DNA from: Streptomyces bottropensis ATCC 25435
GTDB lineage: Bacteria > Actinomycetota > Actinomycetes > Streptomycetales > Streptomycetaceae
DNA length: 64,000 nucleotides
Assembly: GCF_000383595.1 (NCBI RefSeq)
Contig: NZ_KB911581.1
Location: forward strand, 2,424,265-2,488,264
Direction: 5' to 3'
A model generated the notes under the pieces. That model was not told the origin of the DNA, searched no databases, and saw only the letters and a program-made list of their open reading frames with translations. This document shows, in pieces, positions 17,274 through 26,298 of this stretch. Within the stretch, counting starts at the first letter, position 1. The number at the start of each line of letters is the position of its first letter. The position numbers and the translations under genes were made by a program.

Positions 17274-19636
17274 CGGCTGGGCTCCAGGCAGTACAGGGCT
17301 GATCGGGCGGCTTCCGCACCGGGAGTCTTCCAGCCGCTGACACCGATGGTCACCTGTTCCCCGGGGAGCAGGGTGACCAGCCCCCGGTCCGCCCGCGCCT
17401 CGGGGTCCAGCCGGTCGGCCTGCAGCAGCAGGTCCCGTACGAGGGTGCGGGCCGTCACCGTGACCGAGTCCGGCGTGACGCCGACGTCGAACTCCGGCCG
17501 GGGGTAGGGGATCTCGCGGTCGGGGCTCGGGAAGAGCAGGGCCCGCAGCCCGTCGGCGTCCGCGACGAGGAACTCCTTCGGCCCGCCCGGCTCCAGCTCC
17601 TCCGGTACGCCGACACGGGCCACCGTCCGCCCCGCCGCGGCGAACCCGACCCGGGCCTCCCCGATCACGGCCCCGTCGACCGACATCCGCCGCAGCCGCG
17701 CGGAGCCCGTCCACGGCCCGGCCGCCTGGTTGACCACGGCCAGCACTCGTGGCGACAGCGTCAGCAACCGGTCCGCGTACAGCCGCCGCAGTTCGTGGTA
17801 GAGCGGCTTCTCCCGGCCGTCCCCGTCGATCGCCGCCCAGGAGGTCACCGGCCAGCAGTCGTTGAGCTGCCACACGATCGTGCCCGCGCACACCGGCCAG
17901 TGCGACCGCCAGTGCTCGATCCCGGCGGCGACCGCCCGCGCCTGGTTGACCTGCGTCAGATAGTGCCAGCGGTCGAAGTCCCCCTCGGGCAGGGCGAAAT
18001 GACGCGCGAGCCCCCGCTCCAGCTTCCCGTTGCCGTCCTCGGCCTTCTGGTGGTGCAGCATGCCGGGGGAGTCGGGCGCAGGCTCCTCGCCCGGCAGCGC
18101 CCGCCGCAGCGTCGCGTACGCGGGGGGCGCCTGCCAGCCGAACTCGGCCACGAAACGGGGCACGTTCACCCGGTACCGCGCGTAGTCCTCCCGGTTCCAC
18201 ACCTCCCAGGAGTGGTGCGTGCCGTGCGCGGGGTCGTTCGGATGCCGCTCCCAGGACCCCGACCACGGGGAGCCCGCCGTGTACGGCCGTGCCGGGTCCA
18301 GTTCGGCCACCACGCGCGGCAGTACGCCCAGGTAGTACCCCTCGCCCCACGACTCCCCGGCGAGCCGCTCCTCCCAGCCCCAGTCCCGGAACCCCCACAG
18401 GTTCTCGTTGTTGCCGTTCCACAGGACCAGCGAGGGATGCGGCATCAGCCGGACGACGTTCTCCCGCGCCTCGGCCTCCACCTCGCCCCGCAGCGGCTGT
18501 TCCTCCGGGTAGGCCGCGCACGCGAACGGGAAGTCCTGCCAGACCAGCAGGCCCAGCTCGTCGCAGACGTCGTAGAAGTCCTCGCTCTCGTAGATCCCGC
18601 CGCCCCAGATCCGTACGAGGTCGACCCCGGCCCCGGCCGCCCGCACGAGCCGCGCGCGGTACCGCTCGGGCGTGATCCGGGAGGGGAACACGTCGTCCGG
18701 GATCCAGTTGACCCCGCGCGCGAACAGCCGCTCACCGTTGACCACGAGGGTGAACCCGGTGCCGTGCTCATCGGCGCCCTGGTCCAGCCCGACGGTCCGG
18801 AACCCGATCCGCCGCCGCCACACGTCCAGCGCGTCGCCCTCGGCGTACAGCGCCAACTCGACCTCGTACAAGGGCTGTTCGCCGTAACCGCGGGGCCACC
18901 ACAGCTCCACGCCCGGCACCTCCAGGCGTACGGCCCCGCTCGTCCCCTCGACCTCCGCGACCGCGGTGACACCCCCCACCCGCGCCTCCAGCCGCAGCCC
19001 CGCCTCCCCTGCCGCCCGCTCCACGTCGACGAGCAGCTCCGCGTGCCCGGTCGTGCCGTCGACGCTCACCAGCGGCCGTACCCGCGCGATCCGGGCCGTC
19101 GACCACCTCTCCAGCCGGACGGGCCGCCAGATCCCGGCGGTCACGAGCGTCGGACCCCAGTCCCAGCCGAAGGAGCAGGCCATCTTCCTGATGTACTGGA
19201 AGGGTTCCAGATAGGCGTTCGGCCGGTGGCCGAGCCGCTCGCGCACCGCCTCCGCCTCGGCGTACGCCGAGGCGAAGCGCACCGAGAGCAGGCCGCTCAG
19301 ACCGGTGATGTCGAAGCGGTACGAGCGGTGCATGTTCCGCACGGAACCGAGGACCCGGCCGTCGAGCCGGATCTCGGCGGCGGTGTCGAGCCCGTCGAAG
19401 ACCAGGTCGGTCCGGTCGTGCCCGCCGTCCGCGCCGACGCCGGGCAGCTCGACCTCGTACGTCCACTCCCGGCGCCCCACCCACGCCACCTCGGTCTCGT
19501 TGCGCCCGAGAAAGGGGTCCGGGATCAGCCCCGCCGCCAGCAGATCGGTGTGCACGCACCCGGGCACCTCGGCCGGGAGGGCATCTCCCTCATGGCGCAG
19601 GATCCAGCCCTCGACGAGCGGTGTGGCGTCCAGCAT
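17270..19636 (-). CDS. Glycoside hydrolase family 2 beta-mannosidase
   Basis: 788-residue GH2 enzyme of the beta-mannosidase branch. The N-terminal jelly-roll starts with LDATPLVEGWILRHEGDALP and AEVPGCVHTDLLAAGLI. The TIM barrel holds the acid/base Glu411 in WNGNNENLWGF and the nucleophile Glu498 in VAEFGWQAPP. WDWGPTLVTAGIWRPV and IWGGGIYE are also typical. No signal peptide is present, so it should act in the cytoplasm on mannosides brought in by the divergent importer. ATG 19636 has AGGAG five bases upstream; the GTG two codons earlier overlaps that site. Length fits the family. Confidence 0.9.
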   Translation of the reverse strand: MLDATPLVEGWILRHEGDALPAEVPGCVHTDLLAAGLIPDPFLGRNETEVAWVGRREWTYEVELPGVGADGGHDRTDLVFDGLDTAAEIRLDGRVLGSVRNMHRSYRFDITGLSGLLSVRFASAYAEAEAVRERLGHRPNAYLEPFQYIRKMACSFGWDWGPTLVTAGIWRPVRLERWSTARIARVRPLVSVDGTTGHAELLVDVERAAGEAGLRLEARVGGVTAVAEVEGTSGAVRLEVPGVELWWPRGYGEQPLYEVELALYAEGDALDVWRRRIGFRTVGLDQGADEHGTGFTLVVNGERLFARGVNWIPDDVFPSRITPERYRARLVRAAGAGVDLVRIWGGGIYESEDFYDVCDELGLLVWQDFPFACAAYPEEQPLRGEVEAEARENVVRLMPHPSLVLWNGNNENLWGFRDWGWEERLAGESWGEGYYLGVLPRVVAELDPARPYTAGSPWSGSWERHPNDPAHGTHHSWEVWNREDYARYRVNVPRFVAEFGWQAPPAYATLRRALPGEEPAPDSPGMLHHQKAEDGNGKLERGLARHFALPEGDFDRWHYLTQVNQARAVAAGIEHWRSHWPVCAGTIVWQLNDCWPVTSWAAIDGDGREKPLYHELRRLYADRLLTLSPRVLAVVNQAAGPWTGSARLRRMSVDGAVIGEARVGFAAAGRTVARVGVPEELEPGGPKEFLVADADGLRALLFPSPDREIPYPRPEFDVGVTPDSVTVTARTLVRDLLLQADRLDPEARADRGLVTLLPGEQVTIGVSGWKTPGAEAARSALYCLEPSR

Positions 19637-19646
19637 GCGCACTCCT

Positions 19647-19656
19647 AAACCGGTCC
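19647..19656. promoter_or_regulatory. LacI-type operator candidate 1
   Basis: AAACCGGTCC, centred on the ACCGGT palindrome, overlaps the 5' leader of the beta-mannosidase immediately before its ribosome binding site. LacI-family regulators favour palindromes with a central CG pair. It matches candidate 2, 68 bp away. Confidence 0.55.
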
Positions 19657-19713
19657 AGTCAATTCCCCGACACTATCGCGAAACTATTTCGAAATCCTTG
19701 GCGCAATAGGGAC

Positions 19714-19725
19714 TTTACCGGTTCA
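19714..19725. promoter_or_regulatory. LacI-type operator candidate 2
   Basis: TTTACCGGTTCA shares the ACCGGT core with candidate 1 and lies 73 bp before the start of the divergent binding-protein gene. Two copies in one divergent region next to a LacI gene support a regulatory role. Confidence 0.55.
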
Positions 19726-19797
19726 GTAACTGCCTGCCAGAGTGCCGAACCAGCCATCCCACTCGTGCTCGTCCGTCCCAGAACGGAGCTGGTGCAC

Positions 19798-21114
19798 ATG
19801 AACCACCGGAAGACGCTCACCGGAACACTGCTGGCGGCCGCGCTCCTCGCGTCGGGCTGCACAGGCGGCGGGGGAAGCTCGAAGGGCGCCGACGCCGAGG
19901 CGGCGGACGACCCGACGCGGGTGTCCGGATCCATCACGGTCCTCACCCACCGGACGGACATCGTGCAGGACGGCACGATGAAGAAGTACGCCGACGCCTT
20001 CAACAAGACCTACCCGAAGGTGAAGGTGAGGTTCGACGCGATCACCGACTACGAGGCCGAAGTCAAGATCCGTATGAACACGGACAACTACGGCGACGTG
20101 CTCATGATCCCGGCCGTCATCAAGAAGAACGACTACCCCAGGTTCTTCGCCTCGCTGGGCACCCAGAAGGAGCTCGGCAAGAAGTACCGCTTCACCGACT
20201 TCACCACCGTCGACGGCAAGGTCTACGGGCAGAGCCCGATGGGCGCGGCCCCCGGCTTCCTCTACAACAAGCGGATCTGGGCCGAGGCCGGCGTCACCGA
20301 CTGGCCCACCACCCCGGCGGAGTTCCTCACCGCGCTGAAGGCCATCAAGTCCAAGACCGACGCCGTGCCGTACTACACCAACTTCGCCGCCCAGTGGCCG
20401 CTGAGCCAGTGGACCGCCGTGAACGGCTCGGTGAGCTGCGACACCGGGGCCACCACCAGGCTCGCCGAGGGCAACCCGTGGGGCGAGGACGGCGAACTGC
20501 GCGTGGCCGACAAGCTGTTGTACGACATCGTGCACCAGAAGCTGATTGAGAAGGACCCGACGACCACCAACTGGGAGAACTCCAAGCCGCAGTTGGCGAA
20601 GGGCGAGATCGCGACGGCCTGGCTCGGCAGCTGGGCGGTCATCCAGTTCCGGCAGGCCGCCGAGAAGGCCGGCGCCGACCCGGACGACATCGGGTTCATG
20701 CCGTTCCCCGCCCGCGTCGACGGCAAGGCCTGCGCGACCGTCAACCCCGACTACAACCAAGCGGTCAGCATCCACTCCGAGCACAAGGCGGCGGCCCGCG
20801 CCTGGGTCGACTGGTTCACCGACAAGTCGGGCTACGCGCAGGACAACCTCTCGATCTCCACGCTCAAGGACGCCCCCCTGCCCGAGGTCCTGCGGCCGTA
20901 CGAGGAGCAGGGCGTCGAGCTGATCGAACTCGACGACGCCGAGGGCGGGACGGTCAAGGAGATCGACAACGCCTCCGAGGTGGGCATCAACGCGCCCGCC
21001 TACCGACAGGACCTCGTCGACATCGCCCGGGGCGCCAAGGACGGCGACGTCGACGACTTCCTCGACGGCCTCGGCGAGCGCTGGACCGAGGCACAGAAGA
21101 CCGCGGGGTCCTGA
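19798..21114 (+). CDS. CUT1 sugar ABC transporter substrate-binding lipoprotein
   Basis: 438-residue family 1 extracellular solute-binding protein. The signal peptide ends at lipobox LLASGC (Cys near residue 20), followed by a low-complexity linker, then SGSITVLTHRTDIVQDGTM and YGQSPMGAAPGFLYNKRIW typical of oligosaccharide-binding proteins. ATG 19798 has ACGGAG nine bases upstream. It is divergent from the beta-mannosidase and its stop overlaps the permease start (ATGA). The ligand is probably a beta-mannoside or manno-oligosaccharide, judged from context only. Confidence 0.87.
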   Translation: MNHRKTLTGTLLAAALLASGCTGGGGSSKGADAEAADDPTRVSGSITVLTHRTDIVQDGTMKKYADAFNKTYPKVKVRFDAITDYEAEVKIRMNTDNYGDVLMIPAVIKKNDYPRFFASLGTQKELGKKYRFTDFTTVDGKVYGQSPMGAAPGFLYNKRIWAEAGVTDWPTTPAEFLTALKAIKSKTDAVPYYTNFAAQWPLSQWTAVNGSVSCDTGATTRLAEGNPWGEDGELRVADKLLYDIVHQKLIEKDPTTTNWENSKPQLAKGEIATAWLGSWAVIQFRQAAEKAGADPDDIGFMPFPARVDGKACATVNPDYNQAVSIHSEHKAAARAWVDWFTDKSGYAQDNLSISTLKDAPLPEVLRPYEEQGVELIELDDAEGGTVKEIDNASEVGINAPAYRQDLVDIARGAKDGDVDDFLDGLGERWTEAQKTAGS

Positions 21115-22085
21115 TGCCCCCCGCGCGTACGACGGACTCCTCGCACGCGGTGAAGAAGGTGGCGCGGCCCTCCACGGCCGCGCCCCGGCCCCCTGCGCCG
21201 CGGCGCGCCCCCCGCGAGGTGCGCCTGTGGCGCGGGCTCACGCCCTGGCTCTTCCTGGCCGCCCCGCTGGCCCTGCTGATCACCTTCACCTACGCGCCGG
21301 TCGCCAACATGCTGGCGTACAGCTTCACCGACTGGGACGGCGTCAGCCCCGAACTGCACTACACCGGGGTCGACAACTACGTCGAGATCTTCACCCGCCC
21401 CGAGCTGTTCCAGGTGTTCTTCGTCAGCGGCTACTACCTCGTCGCGTCGGCCGTGCAGATCGTGCTCGCCCTCTACTTCGCGACGGTCCTCAGCTTCAAC
21501 CTCCGCTTCCGGAACCTCTTCAAGGGCATCCTGTTCTTCCCGTACCTCATCAACGGGGTCGCGATCGGGTTCGTCTTCCTCTACTTCTTCCAGGACGGCG
21601 GCACCCTCGACTCGGTCCTGGCACTCTTCGGCCACGAGTCCGACCGCGCCTGGCTCGGCACGCGGACGTCCGCGAACATCTCTCTCGCGAGCGTCTCCGT
21701 CTGGCGCTACATGGGCCTGAACTTCGTGCTCTTCCTCGGCGCGATCCAGTCGATCCCGGGGGAGCTGTACGAGGCCGCCGAACTCGACGGCGCGAGCCGC
21801 TGGCACCAGTTCCGCTACATCATCGCGCCCGGCATCCGCCCCGTCCTGAGCCTGAGCGTGATCCTCTCGATCTCCGGCTCCCTGGCGGTCTTCGAGATCC
21901 CGTACATCATGACGGGCGGCGCCACCGGCACCGAGACCTTCGTGATCCAGACGGTGAAGCTGGCGTTCCAGTTCAACAAGACGGGCCTCGCGTCCGCCGC
22001 CGCGGTCGTCCTGCTGCTGATCATCCTGGCGGTGACGTGGCTGCAACGCCGACTGGTCCCCGACGACAGGGTGGACCTCGTATGA
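21114..22085 (+). CDS. CUT1 sugar ABC transporter permease (MalF-type)
   Basis: 323-residue permease. A basic, Pro-rich N-terminal tail of about 45 residues precedes six membrane segments and an EAA loop (EAAELDGASRWHQFRYIIAP near residue 220). It overlaps the binding-protein gene by four bases and the next permease in the same way, so the three importer genes are tightly coupled. No ATPase is encoded here, and a shared MsiK-type ATPase is expected. Confidence 0.87.
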   Translation: MPPARTTDSSHAVKKVARPSTAAPRPPAPRRAPREVRLWRGLTPWLFLAAPLALLITFTYAPVANMLAYSFTDWDGVSPELHYTGVDNYVEIFTRPELFQVFFVSGYYLVASAVQIVLALYFATVLSFNLRFRNLFKGILFFPYLINGVAIGFVFLYFFQDGGTLDSVLALFGHESDRAWLGTRTSANISLASVSVWRYMGLNFVLFLGAIQSIPGELYEAAELDGASRWHQFRYIIAPGIRPVLSLSVILSISGSLAVFEIPYIMTGGATGTETFVIQTVKLAFQFNKTGLASAAAVVLLLIILAVTWLQRRLVPDDRVDLV

Positions 22086-22939
22086 CGACTCTGACGACCC
22101 CGACCCCGGTCACCCGCAGGCGGGTCGCCCGCACCCTCACCTATCTGTCCCTGGTCGGCGCGTCGGTCGTGGTCCTGCTGCCGCTTGTGGTGGTCCTGCT
22201 GACCTCGCTCAAGACCGAGCGGCAGATGGCGGACGACAGCGGCGCGCTCACCCTGCCCGACAGCTTCCTGAACCTCGGCAACTACGCGACGGCCTTCCGC
22301 GACGGCGAGATGCTCGCCGCCTTCGGCAACACGGCCCTCATCCTCGTCCTCGCCGTCACCGGCACGGTCGTCATCGGCTCGATGGCGGCCTACGCGATCG
22401 ACCGCTTCACCTTCCGCTTCCGGAAGCCGGTCGTCGCCCTGTTCCTCGTCGCCACCCTCGTCCCCGGTGTCACCACCCAGGTCGCGACCTTCCAGATCGT
22501 CGACAGCTTCGGCATGTTCGACACCCTCTGGGCCCCGATCGCCCTCTACATGGGCACCGACATCGTCTCGATCTACATCTTCCTGCAGTTCGTGCGGTCG
22601 ATCCCGATCTCGCTGGACGAGGCCGCCCGGCTGGACGGCGCCAACGCCTTCACGATCTACCGGAAGGTCATCTTCCCGCTCCTGAAGCCCGCGATCGCCA
22701 CGGTCGTCATCGTCAAGGGGATCACCGTCTACAACGACTTCTACATCCCCTTCCTGTACATGCCCTCCGACGACCTGGGCGTGATCTCCACGTCCCTCTT
22801 CCGCTTCAAGGGCCCCTTCGGCGCCCACTGGGAGACGATCTCGGCAGGAGCGGTCCTGGTGATCCTGCCGACCCTGATCGCCTTCCTGCTGCTGCAGAGG
22901 TTCATCTACAACGGCTTCATGAGGGGCGCGACGAAGTAG
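22082..22939 (+). CDS. CUT1 sugar ABC transporter permease (MalG-type)
   Basis: 285-residue permease with six membrane segments and the EAA loop DEAARLDGANAFTIYRKVIF near residues 180-200. The ATG at 22082 overlaps the previous stop. It is the last gene of the mannoside importer and converges on the RNase D-like gene, with only 23 bp between stop codons. Confidence 0.87.
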   Translation: MTTLTTPTPVTRRRVARTLTYLSLVGASVVVLLPLVVVLLTSLKTERQMADDSGALTLPDSFLNLGNYATAFRDGEMLAAFGNTALILVLAVTGTVVIGSMAAYAIDRFTFRFRKPVVALFLVATLVPGVTTQVATFQIVDSFGMFDTLWAPIALYMGTDIVSIYIFLQFVRSIPISLDEAARLDGANAFTIYRKVIFPLLKPAIATVVIVKGITVYNDFYIPFLYMPSDDLGVISTSLFRFKGPFGAHWETISAGAVLVILPTLIAFLLLQRFIYNGFMRGATK

Positions 22940-22962
22940 GAGGGCCGCTCTCCGGGCGGCGC

Positions 22963-24264
22963 CTAGGCCTCTTTCGCCTTCGCCACCGCGGACATCGCCC
23001 CCACCAGCACCGGCGTCACCAGCTCCACCTGCCAGGCCCGCGCTCCGTACCCCGCGAGCGCCGCGCTCACCGCCTCCGCGTCCAGCGACCTCGGCGGCTC
23101 CCAGCAGAGCCGCCGGACGGTGTCCGGGGTGATGAGGTTCTCCTGCGGCATGTTGAGCTGCTCGGCGAGCGCGGACACCCCGGCCCGCGCGGCGGACAGC
23201 CGTGCCGCCGCCGCGGGATCCTTGTCGGCCCAGGCCTTCGGCGGGGGCGGCCCGGTCACGGGCTGCCCGTGCGCCGGCAACGCCGAGTCCGGCAGCGCCC
23301 GGGCCCGGTCGACCGCCGCCTGCCACTGCTCCAGCTGACGCCGCCCCATCCGGTGCCCGAACCCGTTCAGCGCGGCCAGCGCCTGCGCGTTCACCGGCAG
23401 GGCCAGGGACGCCTCGACGATCGCCGCGTCGCTCAGCACCTTGCCCGGTGACACGTCCCGCCGCTGCGCGATCCGGTCCCGGGCCTCCCACATCTCCCGC
23501 ACGACCGCCATCTGCCGCCGGCGCCGTACCTTGTGCATCCCGGACGTACGCCGCCACGGGTCCTTGCGGGGCTCCGCCGGCGGCGCGGAGGCGATCGCGT
23601 CGAACTCCTGGCGGGCCCACTCCAGCTTCCCCTGCCGGTCCAGCTCCTTCTCCAGGGCGTCCCGCAGGTCCACGAGGAGTTCCACGTCGAGCGCGGCGTA
23701 CCGCAGCCAGGGCTCGGGCAGCGGGCGGGTCGACCAGTCGACCGCGGAGTGGCCCTTCTCCAGGACGTAGCCGAGCACGCCCTCGACCATCGCGCCGAGG
23801 CCGACCCGGGGGAACCCGGCGAGCCGCCCGGCCAGCTCGGTGTCGAAGATCCGGGTGGGGACCATGTCTATCTCGCGCAGACAGGGCAGGTCCTGGGTGG
23901 CCGCGTGGAGGACCCACTCCACGCCGGAGAGCGCCTCGCCGAGGCCGGAGAGGTCGGGGCAGGCGACGGGGTCGATGAGCGCGGTGCCCGCGCCCTCGCG
24001 GCGCAGCTGCACCAGGTAGGCGCGCTGACCGTAGCGGTAACCGGACGCGCGTTCGGCGTCCACGGCGACGGGACCGGAGCCGGCGGTGAAGGCCGCGATC
24101 ACCGCGGCGAGCGAGGACTCGTCGGCGATGACGGCGGGAATGCCGTCCCGGGGCTCCAGCAAAGGGATCGGCGCCCCCGCTTCAGAAGATCCGCCGTCGT
24201 CCGGAGGGGCGCCTCCGGTGGTTCGCAGGGTCTCGTCTGCTGCGGTCTCTTGGGCGTCGGTCAC
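22963..24264 (-). CDS. RNase D-like 3'-5' exonuclease with HRDC domain
   Basis: 433-residue protein. The DEDD exonuclease core has PVAVDAERASGYRYGQRAYL (exo I) near residue 70, VLHAATQDLPCLRE (exo II), and DWSTRPLPEPWLRYAALDVELLVDLRDAL (exo III; this copy is given in two parts: DWSTRPLPEPWL then RYAALDVELL). An HRDC-like helical region lies at about residues 240-320. It is predicted to trim structured RNAs such as tRNA precursors. GTG 24264 begins the protein after an acidic, low-complexity lead; no good ribosome binding site is visible. The adjacent gene in the same direction upstream is whiI. Confidence 0.82.
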   Translation of the reverse strand: MTDAQETAADETLRTTGGAPPDDGGSSEAGAPIPLLEPRDGIPAVIADESSLAAVIAAFTAGSGPVAVDAERASGYRYGQRAYLVQLRREGAGTALIDPVACPDLSGLGEALSGVEWVLHAATQDLPCLREIDMVPTRIFDTELAGRLAGFPRVGLGAMVEGVLGYVLEKGHSAVDWSTRPLPEPWLRYAALDVELLVDLRDALEKELDRQGKLEWARQEFDAIASAPPAEPRKDPWRRTSGMHKVRRRRQMAVVREMWEARDRIAQRRDVSPGKVLSDAAIVEASLALPVNAQALAALNGFGHRMGRRQLEQWQAAVDRARALPDSALPAHGQPVTGPPPPKAWADKDPAAAARLSAARAGVSALAEQLNMPQENLITPDTVRRLCWEPPRSLDAEAVSAALAGYGARAWQVELVTPVLVGAMSAVAKAKEA

Positions 24265-24291
24265 CTGTCAAGGGTATCTGTGTATGGACAA

Positions 24292-24323
24292 GGCCCGCCG
24301 ACGGAACGTTCCGCCGACGGGCC
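24292..24323 (-). terminator. Imperfect hairpin downstream of whiI
   Basis: GGCCCG/CGGGCC and CGGAAC/GTTCCG stems are stacked around a symmetric CCGA/CCGA internal loop. It lies about 118 bp after the whiI stop and just before the RNase D-like start, so it could end the whiI transcript. Confidence 0.5.
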
Positions 24324-24440
24324 GAGCAGGGGCGTAAACCAGTCACGTATCACACGTGTCAGTGAATGTTTCCGGCAAATCGGGAGAGGCCGGACACCGG
24401 GCAACGATTGCGGTCCTTTCTGGCCGGGGTGTCCTCGGTG

Positions 24441-25100
24441 TCAGTGGATGATCCCGGTGCGCAGGGCCACCGCCACCATTCCGGCGCGGTCGCCGGTGCC
24501 GAGCTTGCGTGCGATTCGGGCCAAGTGGCTCTTGACCGTGAGCGCGGACAGGCCCATGGAGACGCCGATCGCCTTGTTCGACTGTCCCTCCGCGACCAGG
24601 CGCAGTACCTCGACCTCGCGGCCCGACAGCTCCCGGTAGCCGCCCGGGTGGCTCGGGGCTCCCGGGGGGCGGCGGTGCATACGGGCGGCGGAGCCGATGG
24701 GGGCGGCACCCGGGCGGGTGGGCAGTCCGATGTTGGTGCGGGTGCCGGTGACGACGTATCCCTTCACACCGCCCGCGAGGGCGTTGCGTACGGCGCCGAT
24801 GTCGTCGGCCGCGGAGAGGGCGAGGCCGTTGGGCCACCCCGCCGCGCGGGTCTCGGAGAGGAGGGTGAGGCCGGAACCGTCCGGCAGGTGAACGTCCGCG
24901 ACACAGATGTCACGGGGGTTGCCGATGCGGGGACGGGCCTCGGCGATGGACGAGGCCTCGATGACATCGCGGACCCCGAGGGCCCACAGGTGCCGGGTGA
25001 CGGTGGACCGAACCCGTGGATCGGCCACCACCACCATCGCGGTCGGCTTGTTCGGACGGTAGGCGACCAGGCTTGCGGGCTGCTCGAGGAGAACGGACAC
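24441..25100 (-). CDS. whiI: Atypical response regulator WhiI (sporulation)
   Basis: 219-residue response regulator. The receiver domain covers residues 15-130, with Asp69 in VADVHLPDGSGL. The usual double-acidic N-terminal pocket is reduced to a single Asp in VVVADPRVR, so it may not be phosphorylated in the usual way; this matches what is known of WhiI. A LuxR-type helix-turn-helix covers residues 155-215 (LSGREVEVLRLVAEGQSNKAIG). WhiI is needed for late aerial-hyphal septation and works with BldM. GTG 25100 has AGGAGG upstream. No sensor kinase is adjacent. A sigma-WhiG promoter is visible at 25189-25216. Confidence 0.92.
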   Translation of the reverse strand: MSVLLEQPASLVAYRPNKPTAMVVVADPRVRSTVTRHLWALGVRDVIEASSIAEARPRIGNPRDICVADVHLPDGSGLTLLSETRAAGWPNGLALSAADDIGAVRNALAGGVKGYVVTGTRTNIGLPTRPGAAPIGSAARMHRRPPGAPSHPGGYRELSGREVEVLRLVAEGQSNKAIGVSMGLSALTVKSHLARIARKLGTGDRAGMVAVALRTGIIH

Positions 25101-25188
25101 CAGGCCTCCTGGGTGCGGGGCGGGGGGCTGGTCCGCCGGGCTCGTGGGGTCGAAGCCAGGACGAACCGTACTTTCAAGGTCACAGAGG

Positions 25189-25216
25189 TCTTCGGCACCA
25201 AACCTCTGCTCCTTTA
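25189..25216 (-). promoter_or_regulatory. Sigma-WhiG-type promoter of whiI
   Basis: On the minus strand TAAA (plus 25213-25216) is followed after exactly 16 bases by GCCGAAGA (plus 25189-25196). The WhiG/FliA-class consensus is TAAA-N15/16-GCCGATAA, so the -35 matches fully and the -10 in six of eight positions. It lies about 90 bp before the GTG. whiI is an established WhiG target in Streptomyces. Confidence 0.75.
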
Positions 25217-25264
25217 GAGAATGATCACGATTTAGTGAGTAACAATCCGTGCAATTCGGACACG

Positions 25265-25282
25265 TCTTCGATCATTCGAAGA
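25265..25282. promoter_or_regulatory. Palindrome upstream of the whiI promoter
   Basis: TCTTCGA-TCAT-TCGAAGA is a perfect 7-bp dyad with a 4-bp centre, about 50 bp upstream of the WhiG -35 element. That is a plausible activator or repressor site; the binding protein is unknown. Confidence 0.4.
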
Positions 25283-25373
25283 CCGAACGGTGTCGCTTCA
25301 CGTCGATACAAGGCCGAAAGTGGCCGTATCGACAAAGTGATGGTTTTGATCGGCGTGGCGACACGCACGGAAA

Positions 25374-25402
25374 AGGACCGTGCGCCCATGGCGCACGGTC
25401 CT
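25374..25402 (-). terminator. Terminator of the DUF3000 gene
   Basis: Perfect 12-bp arms AGGACCGTGCGC (25374-25385) and GCGCACGGTCCT (25391-25402) close a 5-nt loop. On the minus strand it begins 27 bp after the DUF3000 stop and is followed by a T-rich run. Confidence 0.82.
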
Positions 25403-25428
25403 AGGTTCCGCGAAGGGTCCGGGGACTC

Positions 25429-26100
25429 TCAGCGGGTCTGCGGCCCCCGCCGCTGCGGCAGCGTCACCACCGCCGCGTCCCCGGGGTCGACCGCCGGAGG
25501 CAGTCCCGCGATCTGGGCGAGCAGATCGCACCAGGAGGCGAGATGCGCGGCGGTGTCGGGCACGCCGCCCAGCACCTCGCGTGGGGTCCAGGACGCCCGG
25601 ATCTCGATCTGCGACGCGGCCGGCCGCGTGGCCAGCCCGCCGAAGTAGTGCGAACTCGCCCGCGTCACCGTCCCGCTCGGCTCGCCGTACGACAGGCCCC
25701 GGGACTGCAGTGCGCCGGTCAGCCACGACCAGCAGACCTCCGGCAGCAGGGGATCCGCCGCCATCTCGGGCTCCAGCTCCGCCCGGACCAGCGTCACCAG
25801 CCGGAAGGTGCCCTGCCAGGCGTCGTGCCCGGCGGGGTCGTGCAGCAGCACCAGGCGCCCGTCGGCCAGGTCCTCGTCCCCCTCGACGACGGCGGCCTCC
25901 AGGGCGTACGCGTACGGGGCGAGCCGCTGGGGCGGTTTGGTCGACTCGATCTCGATCTCCGGCCGCAGCCGTGTGACCCGCAGCGCTTCGACGGCGGAGC
26001 GGAACGGCTCCGGTGCCGTCTGACTCCCATCGCGCTCCCCCTCCTTCGCGTCGTCCATCCCGCCAGCGCCGTCCGACAGTCGTCCCTGAGCCGCAGCCAT
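25429..26100 (-). CDS. DUF3000 family protein
   Basis: 223-residue soluble protein of a family confined to actinobacteria. After an acidic lead of about 25 residues, the core contains [40 protein letters not shown] and [20 protein letters not shown]. The function is unknown. It is divergent from hemE across 198 bp, an arrangement common in Streptomyces. No clear ribosome binding site precedes ATG 26100, which suggests a leaderless or weakly translated message. Confidence 0.8.
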   Translation of the reverse strand: MAAAQGRLSDGAGGMDDAKEGERDGSQTAPEPFRSAVEALRVTRLRPEIEIESTKPPQRLAPYAYALEAAVVEGDEDLADGRLVLLHDPAGHDAWQGTFRLVTLVRAELEPEMAADPLLPEVCWSWLTGALQSRGLSYGEPSGTVTRASSHYFGGLATRPAASQIEIRASWTPREVLGGVPDTAAHLASWCDLLAQIAGLPPAVDPGDAAVVTLPQRRGPQTR

Positions 26101-26298
26101 GCCGGAACATTAAGGGGAACCGGGCTCCGGCGCAGGGCAAGACACCCGTGCGCTGGGTCACTGTCGGATCGCGCTCAGCGAACGCAGGCCGCCCCGCGGG
26201 CCGGGAGCGGTGGCCGCGCGAGCGGGGGTCCCGGCCGGTGTCCCGGTTGTCCACAGCCCCGGCCGTCGGCGTCGGGGAGGCGTGCGAGACTTTGCCTC

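Larger units (their letters stand above)
25101..25428 (-). other. 328-bp intergenic region upstream of whiI
   Basis: No gene is seen here. From right to left it holds the terminator of the DUF3000 gene (25374-25402), an 18-bp palindrome (25265-25282), a sigma-WhiG promoter match (25189-25216) and the leader of whiI. It is more AT-rich than its surroundings. Confidence 0.7.

Noticed and set aside
24259..24275. TTGACA next to the RNase D-like start as a -35 element
   Set aside because: On the minus strand it abuts the start codon, too close for any promoter of that gene.
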